Source: Heterobasidion occidentale (lineage: Eukaryota > Basidiomycota > Agaricomycetes > Russulales > Bondarzewiaceae). Taken from it: a stretch of 64,000 nucleotides of DNA. Below are positions 1 through 12,585 of the stretch, piece after piece. Below the pieces are notes generated by a model that was not told where the DNA came from, did no database searches, and saw nothing but the letters and a program-made list of their open reading frames with translations. Each line of letters starts with the position of its first letter. Position 1 is the first letter of the stretch. The DNA lies in assembly GCA_039111635.1 (NCBI GenBank), contig JBCAQO010000001.1:2542001-2606000 (forward strand), given 5' to 3'. Made by a program: the position numbers and the translations under genes.

Positions 1-578
1 GCAGTCTTCTGTCTGCCATCCATCATCACTTATGTTGGCCCTCTGGTCATCTGTATCCCCAGATTCATTGCCCTGTTCCCTGTCTTTGTTATCATCTGCA
101 TCTGTCGAGTTCTCACTCTATACTTCTATGCATTTCTTTGATTGCACCTTTTCTCATCGCTAGTATCCCAAGTATTCAGTCATATACCGATGTTGTTTCA
201 CCTCCTGCGGTACCCTATAAATGGCGCACTTAGAAGCGTGTCGTCTTGTGATTTCCAGCCAGTCAAAGGCCAAAGACAGGTAGTTCACGCGCTGCATGAA
301 AAGCTGTATAACGACAGTGGAGGGGTAAGCCCAGAGGTAGACAGTAATGTGAATGTACTGCGAAGGTACTTTCTACCAGAATGCTTGTTCGCCGAAATTC
401 AAGCAGCCTTCGACGTTACGGAGACGAGCTTTATGATAAACAGAAAAAAGAAGGTGGAATATAAAATCAAGAGATAACGCACAAGCCCTCCCAAACAATC
501 CATTAATATAATCCATATCAGTTACCGTCGGACAGGATCATACATCCCAGAAATATTGACAGAATAGGAGGACATCCA
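1..578. other. Left-edge stretch without a supported gene
   Basis: I see no exon chain or recognisable domain here. The only open frame of note, 142-477 on the plus strand (111 codons), has no family signature and no convincing splice partners. The right part of the stretch is probably the 3' untranslated region of the minus-strand membrane protein gene that ends at 579. Confidence 0.5.
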
Positions 579-2149
579 TCATGGTGGAGGCGGATGAGGA
601 TGGGGGATGTTTGATGACGACCCGGGGATGTCTGGTATTGTAAGGCCGAGTATTGGTCGCCTGCTTTCGCTATATTGTGGGGGAAGTTCGATGATATCGC
701 TCTCATCAGGTATGATGTCGTCTGCGGCATCCGTATGTATGATGTACCGAGACGGGCGATTTTGTTGGTTTGCCGCTCTGATCATCGCCGCTTTACTAGT
801 GGGCACTGGTGGAACCGTACTATATGGACTGCCCATGGTCAATGATGGAAGAGGCGAAATGAGATTCGTCGAGGAACTCAGTGCGCCGGGGGAGTAATTG
901 GTGCTTGTTGGCCGTGGACCAGCTACGAATGGATCAGGTTCCAGTCGTCCTCCATTCATCGGTGCCGAACCATCATGATGTTCTTCTAAATATATGATGG
1001 ATCAAAACGAATACATGCTCGCGTTATAAGAAATGTGACTGACGGAACTCCATGAACTGCCCCTTGTTGTCATCCTTGAAACGGCGGCGCCTGCGGAACA
1101 CGAAGAAGATGACAAGGGAGGAGATGGCAATAGTCCCGACCAATCCGCCTGCAACTACAGCAGCGATTGTTGTTCCTGAAAAGGTTGTTGTTGACGACGA
1201 AGTGGTAGCTGCTTCTGCGGGTGACGTCGCTGAAGGGACCGGCTGTGCGGTGGAGGAGGGGGAGTCGGAATTGAGGCAAGTAGCGTCGTTAGTAGCCCCA
1301 ACGACTCTGACGTCCGATACCCCACCAAGTCTGCCATTCGCATCAGACATGACGAAAACCATGGATGTGCCCGACTTCACATTGGCAGTCCACTCGAACT
1401 GTGTGAGGCCTTTCTGTGGAGAAAGCATCGTTGCGTTACCTCCTGGAATCATCGCCTAAGCAAAACCGGATCGATACTGAGTGGATAGACGTCGAGAAGC
1501 CCAACGTGACTTACTAGAATCTTCACAGGCTGTACCGCAGTCGAATAGCCGTCAAACAAGAAAGTACTGACAAACGAAAGTCATTGTAAACATTTGTCAT
1601 TTAGCAAGAGTAGATGGAACTCACCGGCATTGTTGCAATGCGCTATCCAACTGATAGTTAAATTCCACGCCTGGATCAGCAGTGTTGCAACTTGCGCCAG
1701 TGGAGGCTCCGACAGTGAGAAGCTGGGATATGTCGCCGAGAACTGAATTGCTGAACATCGTTATCAGGAACTGTTGGCCTTTGGGTAGGGTGAGTTGCGT
1801 CTTGAACGAGCCTTTTCCGTTGTTGACCGCCGAGCTAGGTATGTCGAAGACCCGTTGTGACCCAAATATCTAGAAATGAGCGAGGATCAGATCAAGCGTT
1901 GCAGCAAACAGGTTCGAATGTCCCTCACAGGCATTACGAGCAACTGAAATGGTGAAGATCCGCCTGAAAGCACGATGCGTCTCGATACCTTAGAATCCTT
2001 CTCTGTGCGATGAGTAATTATGAATACTTGCCTTGCCAATTGATTTCGAGGTCTCCACATTCTGTTGGGCTGTTGATCGAATAGCTGAATGCGCGGGCCA
2101 ACGAACAAACGCATGAGACGATCACGACCCATGAGCAGAGGGTATGCAT
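579..2149 (-). CDS. Single-pass membrane protein with signal peptide and cytoplasmic PPxY tail (basidiomycete family)
   Basis: Six exons give an intact 422-residue frame: 2149-2032, 1963-1929, 1869-1625, 1566-1515, 1455-1044 and 985-579. The start at 2149 opens a signal peptide (hydrophobic core SWVVIVSCVCSLARA). An extracellular region follows with the motif SPTECGDLEINWQGG and paired cysteines. Next come a Ser/Thr-rich stalk and one transmembrane helix (around VVAGGLVGTIAISSLVIFF), closed by an Arg-rich stop-transfer run FRRRRR. The cytoplasmic tail carries ELPPQYSE, a PPxY motif of the kind bound by WW domains. I recognise the architecture as common and uncharacterised in mushroom genomes; a surface or sensor role is inference. 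The first intron begins with GC rather than GT (donor G|GCAAGT), the only choice that keeps the WQGG motif in frame. The ligand is unknown. Confidence 0.7.
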
Positions 2150-2692
2150 CCTGTGCAGACTCCGGTGAACGAGACCCTCAGAATGAACGCCAGTGAGGGC
2201 AAGAGAACCGAGATACAAAATGAAGGATGGGGATAGGAAAGAAGACAAGCGGTATAAAACGCGAGAACGAAGAGGGTATTCGATGAGCAGAGCAAAATGA
2301 CAAGTAGAAGGCTGTAGAAGGAGACTAGCTGAAGCAAAGATGTCATGCCGTAGCACTGCCGTGGCCCACAGCAAGGCTCCCGCCTCCCACGTCGCGTTCA
2401 CGGCCATCGACTCCCTTCGTCCGCGAGCTTCTCGCGTGCTTCCCCAATTTAGCATTCATCGCCCTCAAACACAATCACACCCTCGACGTCGTGCATTCTT
2501 ACTCGTCACATCTCGAACGTCTGAGCGGCTCGCGAATGAACCACAGTACAAGTAGACCACAAAAATGTCAGAGCAGGCTCATCCGTCGCCAGGGCCCTTG
2601 TCGAGCAGCTCGTCGTGGCAACATGGAGATTTCGTGTTCAATAACCAAATGAAAATTGGATTGCTACACTGATTATTGCAAACGCCGGATAA

Positions 2693-4713
2693 TCACCGTG
2701 CAGGCCGCGTGTCTGCCTTGGAAACCCTCCAAGGATTCGTCAATGCCAACCCGACCATCTTAGCCCAATCCCTCATCGTTGATCGAGGTTGAGGACAATC
2801 GACAAGGCTGACCTTTGAGAGTGGGACGTGGTTATCGGAATCAACACCTTGCCGTTGCATCTCAAGAACGGCGTCCCCAACTTCCGGATCCGGACGACGG
2901 GACCCAGACTCGCCTTCGCACACAGTATCGCTTGATTCGGGACCGTCTTCAATGATGGGCGGAGGGCTCGGAATGTCGATGGTGACCACCGAGGTACGTC
3001 TGTGGACGTGGGCCTTGACTGGCCCTTTCCTCCGATGAATGGTGTCAAAATCGGGATCGTTCCAGCCTTTCGACGGGACGTTCACTTGGCGACAATTTGG
3101 AAAGACCGGAGACTCAATAGTCGATGTCGCGTCAAAACTCGAGCTCGGTGGAAGTCGACTCTGATAACTGGAAGCCTGAAGTTTTGGTATTTGCACACCC
3201 GTGACCATCGAGGGACGAGATGCAACACGAAGAACAGTTGTTGATCGACTGATACTGACCAAGGTTGGACTAGAATGCGCAGAGGGAATACCGACACGGA
3301 CGTTCCCCTTTTCGAAGCAGGGCGAGGTGCGCGGCTTAGATTTGGTCAAGGAGATAGGTGTGAGAGGTAGACGAGCTTTCGACAAAGAAATATCGCGAGG
3401 GGCGGGCGTTTGCAAGAGATTCTGTCCAGACTTCGCGAGATGAAAGGCCGCGACAAGTGTGGCATCAAAAGCCTGAGCGTTAACAGTTGTTCCCTGAGAA
3501 CAGTGGGCTGATCTTGCATTCAAAGCTGTAGATACACAATCGGCAGCGGAACTCGTCAGAACACGAGATGTAGACTCAGATGGCCTCGTGCTACCAGAGT
3601 ATTTCGTGCGTGGCTGAGATCCAATAGTTTCCATGAGTAGAACAGGACCCCAAGGGCTACTTGAGGTGGCAGTATGTATGACTTGATCTTCGTATACCGA
3701 CAAAAGGTCGGCACGAACCGTGGTCTGTGTCGAGCAAAGGTCCGCTCGATTGGACCCCAGAGATACCAAGGAGTCAGAAGCATCCAGCGCCAGAGATTCA
3801 GCAGTCGAGGAGAACATCTTCGGTGTCGCACAGACCGATGTTCCAGTAAGATGCGTGAGTTGGTAAATCCGCGAAGGTCTATCGGAACGCTGAGGAGGTA
3901 GGCGAACCTCGGAAACCGCAGCGAACAGGCTTTCTATGTATGATGTTTTGACCTCGTCTGGATCATGTATGGCTTCTGAAATGAATGGGTCATCAGACGG
4001 GGAAAGGGTCGCCTCTAATACTCCAGAGAAGGGGTAGATACTGTCCAGGTCGGACATATGTGCTGGGGTTTTCATGGTTGACCTAAACTTTGCTTTGCGA
4101 ATGTTCGAAGGTGGGGACGACGTCGCAACAGGAGAAAAAGAAAAGTTGAACGGATCAAAAAATTGTGATACCGTGGGCCTTATAGAAATGGGTGTTGTCG
4201 GGGGGGAAACAGTGGTGGTATTAGATGCGCGCTTGTATCTGCATGGCAAAGGGTAGCTTTCCCTGCCATAGTCAGCTACCATGAGTTGTAGCTCTGTACG
4301 AACAATTTTGACGACGTCCGGTGATGCACTATGAGTCAGTGAACTAGTGTCAGCTGATGACGCGCATTGCGATGCTGGAGATGGATGTCAAACACATACA
4401 TTCCATCTCTCTCATACCTGCTGAGCTTTTTCGGCGGAGGAGATAAGATGATATGCTTGCGCCGCCAGGGGGAAGCTACAGTGCTGTTACAAGGCTCAAC
4501 TAGTCGTTTCTTCAACCTACGAGATTTCCTAGTCCTTGATACTAAATGCTTAGAGACGGCATGAGCTATAGAGGCAGCGTTCAGAAATATTTGAGATTTC
4601 GAGCTAGAAATGGGTGGATGGGAATGTTGGGTGGGCGATAGTGTGATGTTGAGCGTCGACCGTCGTGCTTTTTGGCGGGAGTATCTCTTGGATTGAGGTG
4701 AGTACTTGACCAT
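2693..4713 (-). CDS. Serine-rich, probably disordered fungal protein of unknown function
   Basis: Two exons, 4713-4418 and 4328-2693, give 643 residues in frame. The splice donor is CAG|GTATGA and the acceptor CATAG. I do not recognise the family. The N-terminal third is strongly basic (SRTRKSRRLKKRL), and the rest is rich in Ser, Thr and Pro with no clear fold, consistent with a disordered nuclear or regulatory protein. I chose the ATG at 4713 because it sits in GCCGCCGCCATGG, a near-ideal initiation context. An in-frame ATG at 4815 would add 34 residues including a short hydrophobic stretch (FTSLLAAFVAAAM), so a membrane anchor cannot be excluded. The gene is divergent from the ribosomal protein gene starting at 5101. 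Confidence 0.6.
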
Positions 4714-5100
4714 GGCGGCGGCGACAAAGGCTGCGAGTAAACTGGTGAACGTTGCAAACCTGTAACGCTCGAAAAGGTGGTGAATCGGTAAGCGGAGATC
4801 TAATATGACGGGCATTGCCGGACAACCCAAATTATCCCAAGGAGTGTAAGGAACAACAAGTCCCCAACGACAAGACAGCCCCCCCAAGGTTAGTATGCTC
4901 GTGCATTGTCCATATTGCGTCTCCAGACGACTACATGTGGATCGTATGGATGGAATACGCCGTTCGAATGGAGGATTTTGATTGAAATCCGAATGGATGC
5001 ACTGTCACAGGAGTGGATGCAGTCCTTGATCGTTTATGCCCCATATGACCTGCTATTTTGGCCGTCGTGCTGACCATACTTCTCACTTTCCAGATTAACG

Positions 5101-5893
5101 ATGGGTTTTGGTCACAACAACGGTATGTTTGAAAATCCTCAGTCGTTAACACCTCACTGAGACCCATCTCACTAGTCCTCCCTGCTAACCATTTCCGCAA
5201 GGACTGGCAACGTCGGGTTAAGACCTGGTTCGACCAGCCTGGCCGAAAACTCCGTCACCGCAATGCCCGCAAAGCTAAGGCTGCCGCGCTTGGTGTTCGT
5301 CCGCTCTCACTCCTCCGCCCCGCCGTCCGTGGACAGACGGTCCGCTACAACATCAAGGTCCGCGAAGGCCGTGGATTCACGCTTGCTGAGTTGAAGGAGG
5401 CGGGTATTGGACGGAAAGAGGCGCGCGGTGTTGGCATTGTTGTTGATCACAGACGCCGGAATCTGAGCGTAGAGGGAAAGCAGCTGAATGTGGAGCGGTT
5501 GAAGGCTTACAAGGAGCGCCTTGTTGTGTTCCCCCGGAAGGCTGGCAAGCCCAAGAAGGGCGACTCATCAGTGCGTGTCTGGGTGTCACTTCTTGTTGAC
5601 GGATTGATCTGACTTGCATGTTAGGCTGAGGACCTCGCAGCTGCTACCACCCGCCAAGCCTTCCCTCTCCCCGATCCCTTTGTTGCTGAGGCTCCTCGCA
5701 AAATCACATCTGAGGAGCGTGAGTTCTCCGCCTACAAGACTCTCCGCAACAGCCGTGCGGCGCAGCGATACGAGGGCGCGCGCAAAGCGCGTGCCGCTAA
5801 GGTTCGTTCTCTTCCAATATATCATCTTTCAAATGCTTACGATATGATTTACTCGCATAGAAAGAGGAGGAGGAGGCAGCAAAGAAGAAGTAA
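5101..5893 (+). CDS. RPL13: 60S ribosomal protein L13 (eL13)
   Basis: Four exons, 5101-5122, 5176-5570, 5625-5801 and 5861-5893, encode 208 residues, the normal eL13 length. The N-terminus [19 protein letters not shown] is diagnostic, followed by [30 protein letters not shown] and [15 protein letters not shown]. The protein is a structural component of the large ribosomal subunit. The first exon holds only 22 coding bases and the last is a short Lys/Glu tail, a layout typical of intron-rich basidiomycete ribosomal protein genes. The donor of the last intron (GTTCGT) is weak but gives the expected C-terminus. It is divergent from the unknown gene starting at 4713. Confidence 0.96.
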
Positions 5894-6300
5894 TCCATTG
5901 ATCTTTCCTTTTTGTTGTTCTTTCACGCTATGCTTCTCGCACTTTCTCTTACACATCCTTAAAGTTTGGGTACCACGTATGCACTTAGGATTACCCGCAA
6001 TACATGTCCACTGTATGCCGCTAATGTATATCACCCTGGCGACATGTGACAAGCAAGCGCTACTAGCTGGCGAGCGGTCGTTACGCCAGCTGTCGTGTTC
6101 ACTTATGTTGTGAAATTGAACTGCTTCAAGAATTCAAGAAATCCAAGCGTCCGATGCACGCAACTGGTATGTATATAGCCCGCAAGTTGTCCGATGTTCG
6201 TCATTTGTATCTGCGTGGTATGGGGACTAGCATACGATGAGTAGAAGGTATCTAATTAAGAGCAGGCGGACAGTCGAACCGGGTCCAATGTCGAACAGTA
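5894..6300. other. Convergent 3' ends, no gene
   Basis: This holds the 3' flanks of RPL13 (plus strand) and of the desaturase gene (minus strand). Only short open frames without family signatures are present; I see nothing else in it. Confidence 0.6.
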
Positions 6301-8130
6301 TCATTTCGCCTCCATCGCCTCCCTAATCTCTGCGTCTGTGACCATGCTCATGATCTTCAGCTGGTCCGCGACACCCTTCAGTGTGCTGCGAATTTCACCA
6401 TTCCCTTCCACAAACCCAAATTCGGCGTACTCCAAGCCCTGCTCCTTGGCGAAATCCTTAACGAGGTAACTCGCCTCCAGGAGATTATGCCGCGGGAGTC
6501 GTGGGAAGAGATGGTGCGTGACCTGGAGGTGCAGTCCGCCGTGGAGGAAAGCGACGGAGGGGTGGCAAATCACGTCTGTCGTCGTGCGTAGCTGGCGGTG
6601 AGGGAAGGACTCCGTCGGCCCAAGGTCTGCGGTCGAGCGTGAGAAATGAGAGAGGACAATCTGGGGTAAGAGACACGATGCGTTTGTAAGATATTTAGAT
6701 TGAATTGAGAAAATTCATCACCTGGACGTGCAAAGGGCTCGGCACCATGTTGCTCACGAAGAGATACATGAGGCCCGTCTGCCAGCTCCCACACCCTTTG
6801 AGGACGTTTCCGTACCAGCACCACCAGAAGCCGAGCCCGACAACTTCGAGCCACCAGGCCCACCTGCCGCCACGCGCTTTGACGGGGTCGTTCCGCATGA
6901 TCCACAAGTGTTCGTAGGAGAGCCGGTAGAGATTAAAGCGGGCAAAGGACATGACAAGGTAGAAAAGGCGGTGTTGCACCGCAATCAGGTAGTGCGAGAA
7001 GCGGTCGAAGGTGAGCTCGCGCTTGTAATATGAAGAGTAGAGCGACTTGAAAAAGGCAGGTGTGATCGCAAAGAATGGGATGTGCTGAATGTCCGGATCA
7101 CTACGAGAAGGAGGGAGTCATGAATGGGTGCTGGCCTAGGTAAAGTAAAGACTCACTGAGAAGGGTGATTCGTGACGACTCATAAGAGACATTTCAACTA
7201 TTAATTATGCCATAGTACGGAGAGAAACATACCGTGATGGATGTTGTGGTTCTGGAGAGAGAAATGAGGAGACGTTTAGATGATGTCTAGTCCGATGTTG
7301 GAAGGACTTACATGGACCCACCAGCCAACGCTCAGGCCTCCAATCCAGTCTGCCAAAAATATGGAGATGAGGCGGTCCTTGGCCCAGTCGTGAGTGACAC
7401 CCAGATGGCCAAGGTCATGAACGGCGAAGACGAGCTGGTGCCAGAGCCCGCCAAGGCATACGGCGCTTATGAAGAACCACTGTCTCTGATAGGCCAGGTA
7501 TGAACATATGGCCAAGAGCAGATATCTGGTGATTTCTGGACCATAGCCCGTGACATAGCGAGTCTCGTACAGACCCGCCGCCTTGATGCGTTTGTGCAGT
7601 TCTTTATAAGCGGTCGAGTGCTGGGTCTGGACCTTGAGAGAGAGGGTGGTAGGCGCAGGTTCGAGGGAAGGACCTGATAGCGTGGACGCATCGTCTCTCT
7701 TGAGGAGGAGGATCTGAGAAGAGGGCGACTCCTCCGTGTTCTCCGACGAATATAGGGCGTTGGCCTCTCTGTGCCAATGCAGGTGCCCGTCTGGGCCGAC
7801 CTTCCTGATCCAGCCGGTGCTTATGGGCGGGAGGAACGGTTCCCAGCCGTTCTCACCGATTTCCACAGTCCCGATGGAATACGCTCGCATCTTTTTGAGC
7901 GTTACCTCTGAGTGATAGGCCTCGACCTCGTCGGTGGGGTCGCGTCCCAGGAAGTGCAGGATGGACAGCGCACCGCCTGGATGCGCGGAGAGCCATGCCT
8001 GGGGGACGCGAATGAGCTGGTCGTGAAGAATAAACAAGTTATCGCCTGCGAGAATGCGTGCAGCGACCTGGTCGCGCGTCCAGGACGCGGTAGTGGGGGC
8101 ACCCATTACAGATGGAATTAAGTTTGGCAT
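6301..8130 (-). CDS. Cytochrome b5-fused sphingolipid (delta-8 type) front-end desaturase
   Basis: Five exons, 8130-7312, 7251-7233, 7178-7157, 7100-6722 and 6660-6301, give 532 residues in frame. An N-terminal cytochrome b5 domain has the heme motif SAHPGGALSILHFLGRD. The three membrane desaturase histidine boxes follow: HDLGH, NHNIHH and LQVTHHLF, the last with the Q-x-x-H-H form of front-end desaturases. In fungi this architecture makes the delta-8 double bond of the sphingoid base of glucosylceramides, in the ER membrane. Delta-8 specificity rather than a fatty acyl substrate is inferred from overall similarity. Two very small exons (19 and 22 nt) carry the second histidine box. An alternative start is the ATG at 8106. 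It is divergent from PAL1. Confidence 0.88.
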
Positions 8131-8501
8131 TATTTATGGGGCAATGCGGGCACTCGACGTGTAAGCAGGATAAGAGGGTTACATGCCGAGGGCCGAGGCA
8201 GGAGCCGAGACGATAAGTATGGGGCAATGCACTGGCTTCGCCTTGCGGCCTGGCCATCTCGTCCTCTCCTTCCTTCTCCCACACCACCTTCTCCCAACCT
8301 GCTTTTATCTTTTTCTTTCTCGGCTTCCCTCTTTTTCTCCTGCAACCAGCATTTCTCCAGGAAAGCGTGTCAGTGTCGCTTGATTTGTTGATTCCTTGGC
8401 GCTAGAAACCGACAAGGCACCGGAAGGATTGGGACAGGAAACCCCGTGGTGTTTGTCGCTGCTGCACCCGATACATATTCGCTCACTTGATCAAACGCAA
8501 C

Positions 8502-9992
8502 ATGCCCTCCGCGTCACACTCCCGGCACAGGTCTCACTCCGACCCCTTCAGCGATCCTCATTCCTCTCCAAACCCGCCCCCCCCTCCTCCAAAACACACA
8601 TCGCCTCCAAAGCACTCAAGCCGCTCTCGCCCCTCCACCGCTCCTAAACACAGAGACAACATCATGGACGCAGTCAAAGACACAGTCACCGTCCGTACAT
8701 CCGACCACCCTTCTCGTTCTCGCCCATCCAGGAGTCAATCCACTGCCCCGCCGTGCGTTGGATCCTTCCAAGTTCCGCCTTTGCCCTCCTTGTTAATCGT
8801 TTTTCTTATCAGGACCCACTCTAATCCGTCCCGCCCCGCACCAGCCCCCGCACGTCGGTCTCATTCCGACGAATCGGTTCCCCCGGCTGCTTCAGCAGAC
8901 AAGTCCAAGGCAAACGCCCGTACGAGAGCCGCCAAGAAGCCATCGGTTCACGCAGATGTCATTGATAGGCTTGATTTTTCTGGAGTCGGGCCCAGTACGT
9001 CCCGTTTCCATCGCCGATCGACCGATCTCTAAAATCCTCTTCACTTAGTGTTCCATCACGACGGTCCCTTCGACGCCTGTGCTCCATCTCGCAACCGAAC
9101 TCGTACCAAGGCCCCAATGTACGCCTGGACTGGCATAAATCCCGAAGACGAGCAAGTCGCTGCCCAGTACCGTGATAAGCGATCTGGGCCGGCCGCCGTT
9201 GCTTCTACCACCTACAATTCCCCTTACCCCCAGCGCAACGCCTACAATGCCATCCCAACGTCTCCCTACTATCCTGAACCACCGAAGAAAGAAGTGGATG
9301 CTATTGCAGAAGCATGGGGCATTCACGAGCCAGAGCCGTACGAAGAATTCTTCTCTGGTGGTGGAAATAGAGAGGGCGAGGCCCCTGCCACATACGGGCG
9401 AAGTGCCCGACGGTCCAAGGAAACGCGTGAGAGCGAGGACCTTCGTCGGGGCAATAAGCGCTCTGCTCTTCCTCCTCCTCAGCCCATATTTGTCGCCGAC
9501 GGGGCGCTCCCCGAGAACGACACTTACCCGTCGTCTCCCCCTCTTAGCGCCGCATCACCGGGAATCAAGCGAAATAAATCTCTCATGCAACGTATTCGCA
9601 AGATGCGCGATTCTCCGAATGTCCCTGTTGGGTTTGATGACCTGGGCGCACCTGCTAGTGGCAACGGGGAACAATCACCTACATCGTCAAACGAAAGCGC
9701 TGGTGGCGCTCAGTACTCTCGCCCCAGCCACCGCACACAGAACTCTTTACTTGGACGGCTCGGGGGTCGCCCTGGCCGCGAGAACGTATCCCCAAGTGCA
9801 GAAGCGTACGTGTACGTCGAGGACCCCAAGATGAAGGAGCTGCCTGTGACGCCGGGAAGTCCGCACCCCAACTATGACCGAGGATACTTCGATGGTCAAC
9901 CTGCATCCGCTCCAGGCGCATCTCCAGCGGGCCTGGGCCGGAAGACGAGCTTGTTGAAGAAGGTGAAGGGCGTGGTGAAGGGTGCTAAGTAA
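8502..9992 (+). CDS. PAL1: Pal1-family cell morphology protein
   Basis: Three exons, 8502-8752, 8813-8994 and 9049-9992, give 458 residues in frame. The Pal1 signature spans the second intron: DVIDRLDFSGVGP joined to MFHHDGPFDACAPSRNR, which is the family's most conserved block. Pal1 proteins are peripheral membrane and endocytic-site factors needed for cylindrical growth in fission yeast. The N-terminus is rich in Ser, Pro and Arg and looks disordered. The C-terminus ends in a basic segment (GRKTSLLKKVKGVVKGAK) that could bind membrane. The start is the first ATG in the frame. Confidence 0.9.
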
Positions 9993-10812
9993 GCTGACGA
10001 GTAGATGGTGGACTCCAGCGTCTGCAGTCCACTCATCTTCGGGACGTCGATATCTTGTCCCTTGGGACTTGATTTTGCGCTGGCCATATGCCGGCTTATT
10101 TGTCGCCTTTCTTCTCTTGTAATCGTGTGACTCGACCCGTAGAGTTTTCTCCGTGGCATATCGAGATTCTATCTTCTTCCTGGCTCGAGCCTATGCAACT
10201 TTTCACCATCCCCTTCTATATCATTTACTGTAGCTGACTTTCGTTTCTATATCGCCCATCCTCTCGCCTCCAAATTACTCCTACGATACGTTTTGTCCCG
10301 GACGCCCCTACCGAAGTCCCTCTTTTCGTCAGCAGTTTCTTCTTGACTGTTTCGCATGTCTTTCTCTGTTTGTGAGGTCTTTTCTGCCGACTAGGATGTA
10401 CTTATGTATTCAGAGTTGCTACTACTGTACGTTTGCCTTGGTCCGCGCCGAATCGCCTGTAGTGGTTGGTTCCTATATCCCGGTCCATGTCTGCACATCA
10501 CTCGATACTATACATGTTATGGCAATCGATTGAAGTCTTATACTCGTTACAGCTAGCGAAGAATCGATAGACGTGTTGTGCCCAAGTATCGTGAAATGGT
10601 TCCTTCCTGAGAAGGCAAAGAGGCGCAGATCTTTAGACAGCCGCAGGCTCACTCGCGGCGGCTCGGCGTTGCATCATGCTTGCTTTCTCAATCACATACT
10701 TCCTGCAGCGAACCGTCTATCGTTTCTTCATCAGCTAGAAGACCTGAGAATACACAGTTGTATATCTATTTGCAGCATGCTTTTGATACAAAAACACCAT
10801 TCGATTGTCTGC
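9993..10812. other. Convergent 3' region between PAL1 and HIS7
   Basis: This stretch of 820 bases lies between two converging genes and probably contains both 3' untranslated regions. It has T-rich tracts and no open frame with a recognisable product. Confidence 0.6.
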
Positions 10813-12585
10813 TCATAAAATTCTGCGAGCCTTGATGCCTGCGTCCACCAAAGCACCCTTGACCTCATCGATCCCGACCTGCCCGCGATGGAAAATTCCT
10901 GCAGCCAACGCAGACTCTACACCGGTCTGGGCGAAGACTTCCACGAAGTGCTCCTTCCGCCCGGCTCCACTACTCGCTACCACGGGTATCCGCACACTCT
11001 TGCGCACGAGCCGAATGAGGTCTAGGTCAAAGCCAGCTCCGGTCCCGTCACGATCGATGCTGTTTAACAGGATCTCGCCCGCGCCGAGCGCCTCGACGCC
11101 CTGCGCGAGCTGTACGACGGACAGATCGCGGTTCTCTCGGCCTCCGGAGACGGTGCACTGGTACCACCAAGCCTGGCCACGCTCCTTTTCATCAGTTGCG
11201 TCCGTCTTGCCGAAGACGAGCTCGTTCTTGAACGGCCCGTCATACGAGGGCTGAACGTACACGCGTCGGGGGTCGATCGAGACGACAACGGCCTGCCGGC
11301 CATACGCATGCGCGATGGTCTCGACGGCGCTTTTCCCATCGCCGCCGCCGCCGTTTGCGAGCATCCGCTCAACGGCGTAGACGGCCTCGCTCCCGATGCT
11401 GACCTTGTCGGCGCCTGCGCGGAAATACGCTCCGGCAACCTCCAGCGCGCTGTGCGGCGTGCCGTTAGGGTCAACGGTGTCGCGGATGCCGCCGCCGATG
11501 GTGAGCGGAACAAAGACCGTGCGAGCGGCCGCTCTGACGACAGCAAGCATGGGCTGGTCGAGCAAAGGGGAGTGACGGAAGGAGGTGATGTTCAGCAAGG
11601 CGAGCTCGTCAGCGCCGGCTTCAAAGTATCGGGCGGCGAGTGCGACGGGTTTCCCGAGATTACGAACGGCACCAGCGGTGCTCACTGCGAGGGAGGTGCC
11701 TGAGGGCGAGGGAGAAGAGGCGGGAGCTTGCTTCTCGCGAACGTCGTATTGATCACCTTTCGTTACGACGAGATCGCCCTGATCATTGGCGCGGACGTCC
11801 ATGCACGCGATGATGCGCTTCGTGAGACCGTCCTTTAGTTTGGGAACGCGCGAGACGCGGGGTGTGGGGGACGCATGCGCTCGTGCCGATTCGGGCTCAC
11901 GAAGCCAGGTATCCAGCAGTTTCAAGCCCGCCGCACCAGATTTCTCTGGGTGGAACTGGCAGCCGAAGACGTTGCCCTTGCGTACGGAGGCAATGAAGAT
12001 CTCCTGACCGTATTGCGCTACAGAGTGGGCCCACTCTGCTGCGGCTGGGTTGCCCTCGGGGTCGTACGGGGCGCGGTAGGAGTGCACGAAGTAGTAGTGG
12101 GCAGCTTCGTGGATGCCCTCGTTCGACTTGTGTTGGGGGTCTAGCAGGTCGACGGAATTCCAGCCCATGTGAGGCACTGATTTATCTGCATTCGAGAAGA
12201 GATCGATGGTGCAGGGAACAACGCCCAATCCAGGGGCGGTACCCTCCGTAGAAGACTGGAAGAGGACCTGCATGCCGATACATATTCCAAAGTAGGGCCT
12301 CCCGGATGCTATGTAGACACGCAAAGGTTCGAGGAGACCGCGCGAGGTGAGACCCTCGATGGCGGTCTGAATGGCACCTACGCCAGGGAAGACGAGGCTC
12401 TAGAAGGGCAGCATATTTCCGCATTTGGCATGTGCTATGGCTGGCGGAGAGAGAGAGGCGCTCACTGTGGCCTTGTCAAAGTCCTGCGGGGAGGATATCC
12501 ATTGAAAGGAATGTCCGAGCCGTTCGAGAGAGTTTGCGAGGCTCTGGACGTTGCCCGCGCCGTAGTCGAGGAGGAAGAGGCCCAT
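10813..12585 (-). CDS. HIS7: Imidazole glycerol phosphate synthase, fused amidotransferase/cyclase
   Basis: Two exons, 12585-12466 and 12399-10813, give 568 residues, close to fungal His7. The N-terminal half is a class I glutamine amidotransferase: oxyanion-strand and nucleophile region YFGICIGMQVLF with the catalytic Cys, and the His-Glu pair in QFHPEKSG. The C-terminal half is the HisF-type (beta/alpha)8 cyclase: RIIACMDVRANDQGD, LTIGGGIRD, and phosphate-binding glycines near VVASSGAG. The enzyme turns PRFAR plus glutamine into imidazole glycerol phosphate and AICAR, linking histidine and purine synthesis. It starts head-to-head with SER3, 140 bp away, with Gcn4-type sites between them. 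Confidence 0.96.

Noticed and set aside
1905..1925. GGTTCGAAT resembling a tRNA B box
   Set aside because: It lies in an intron of the membrane protein gene with no A box or stems at the right spacing.
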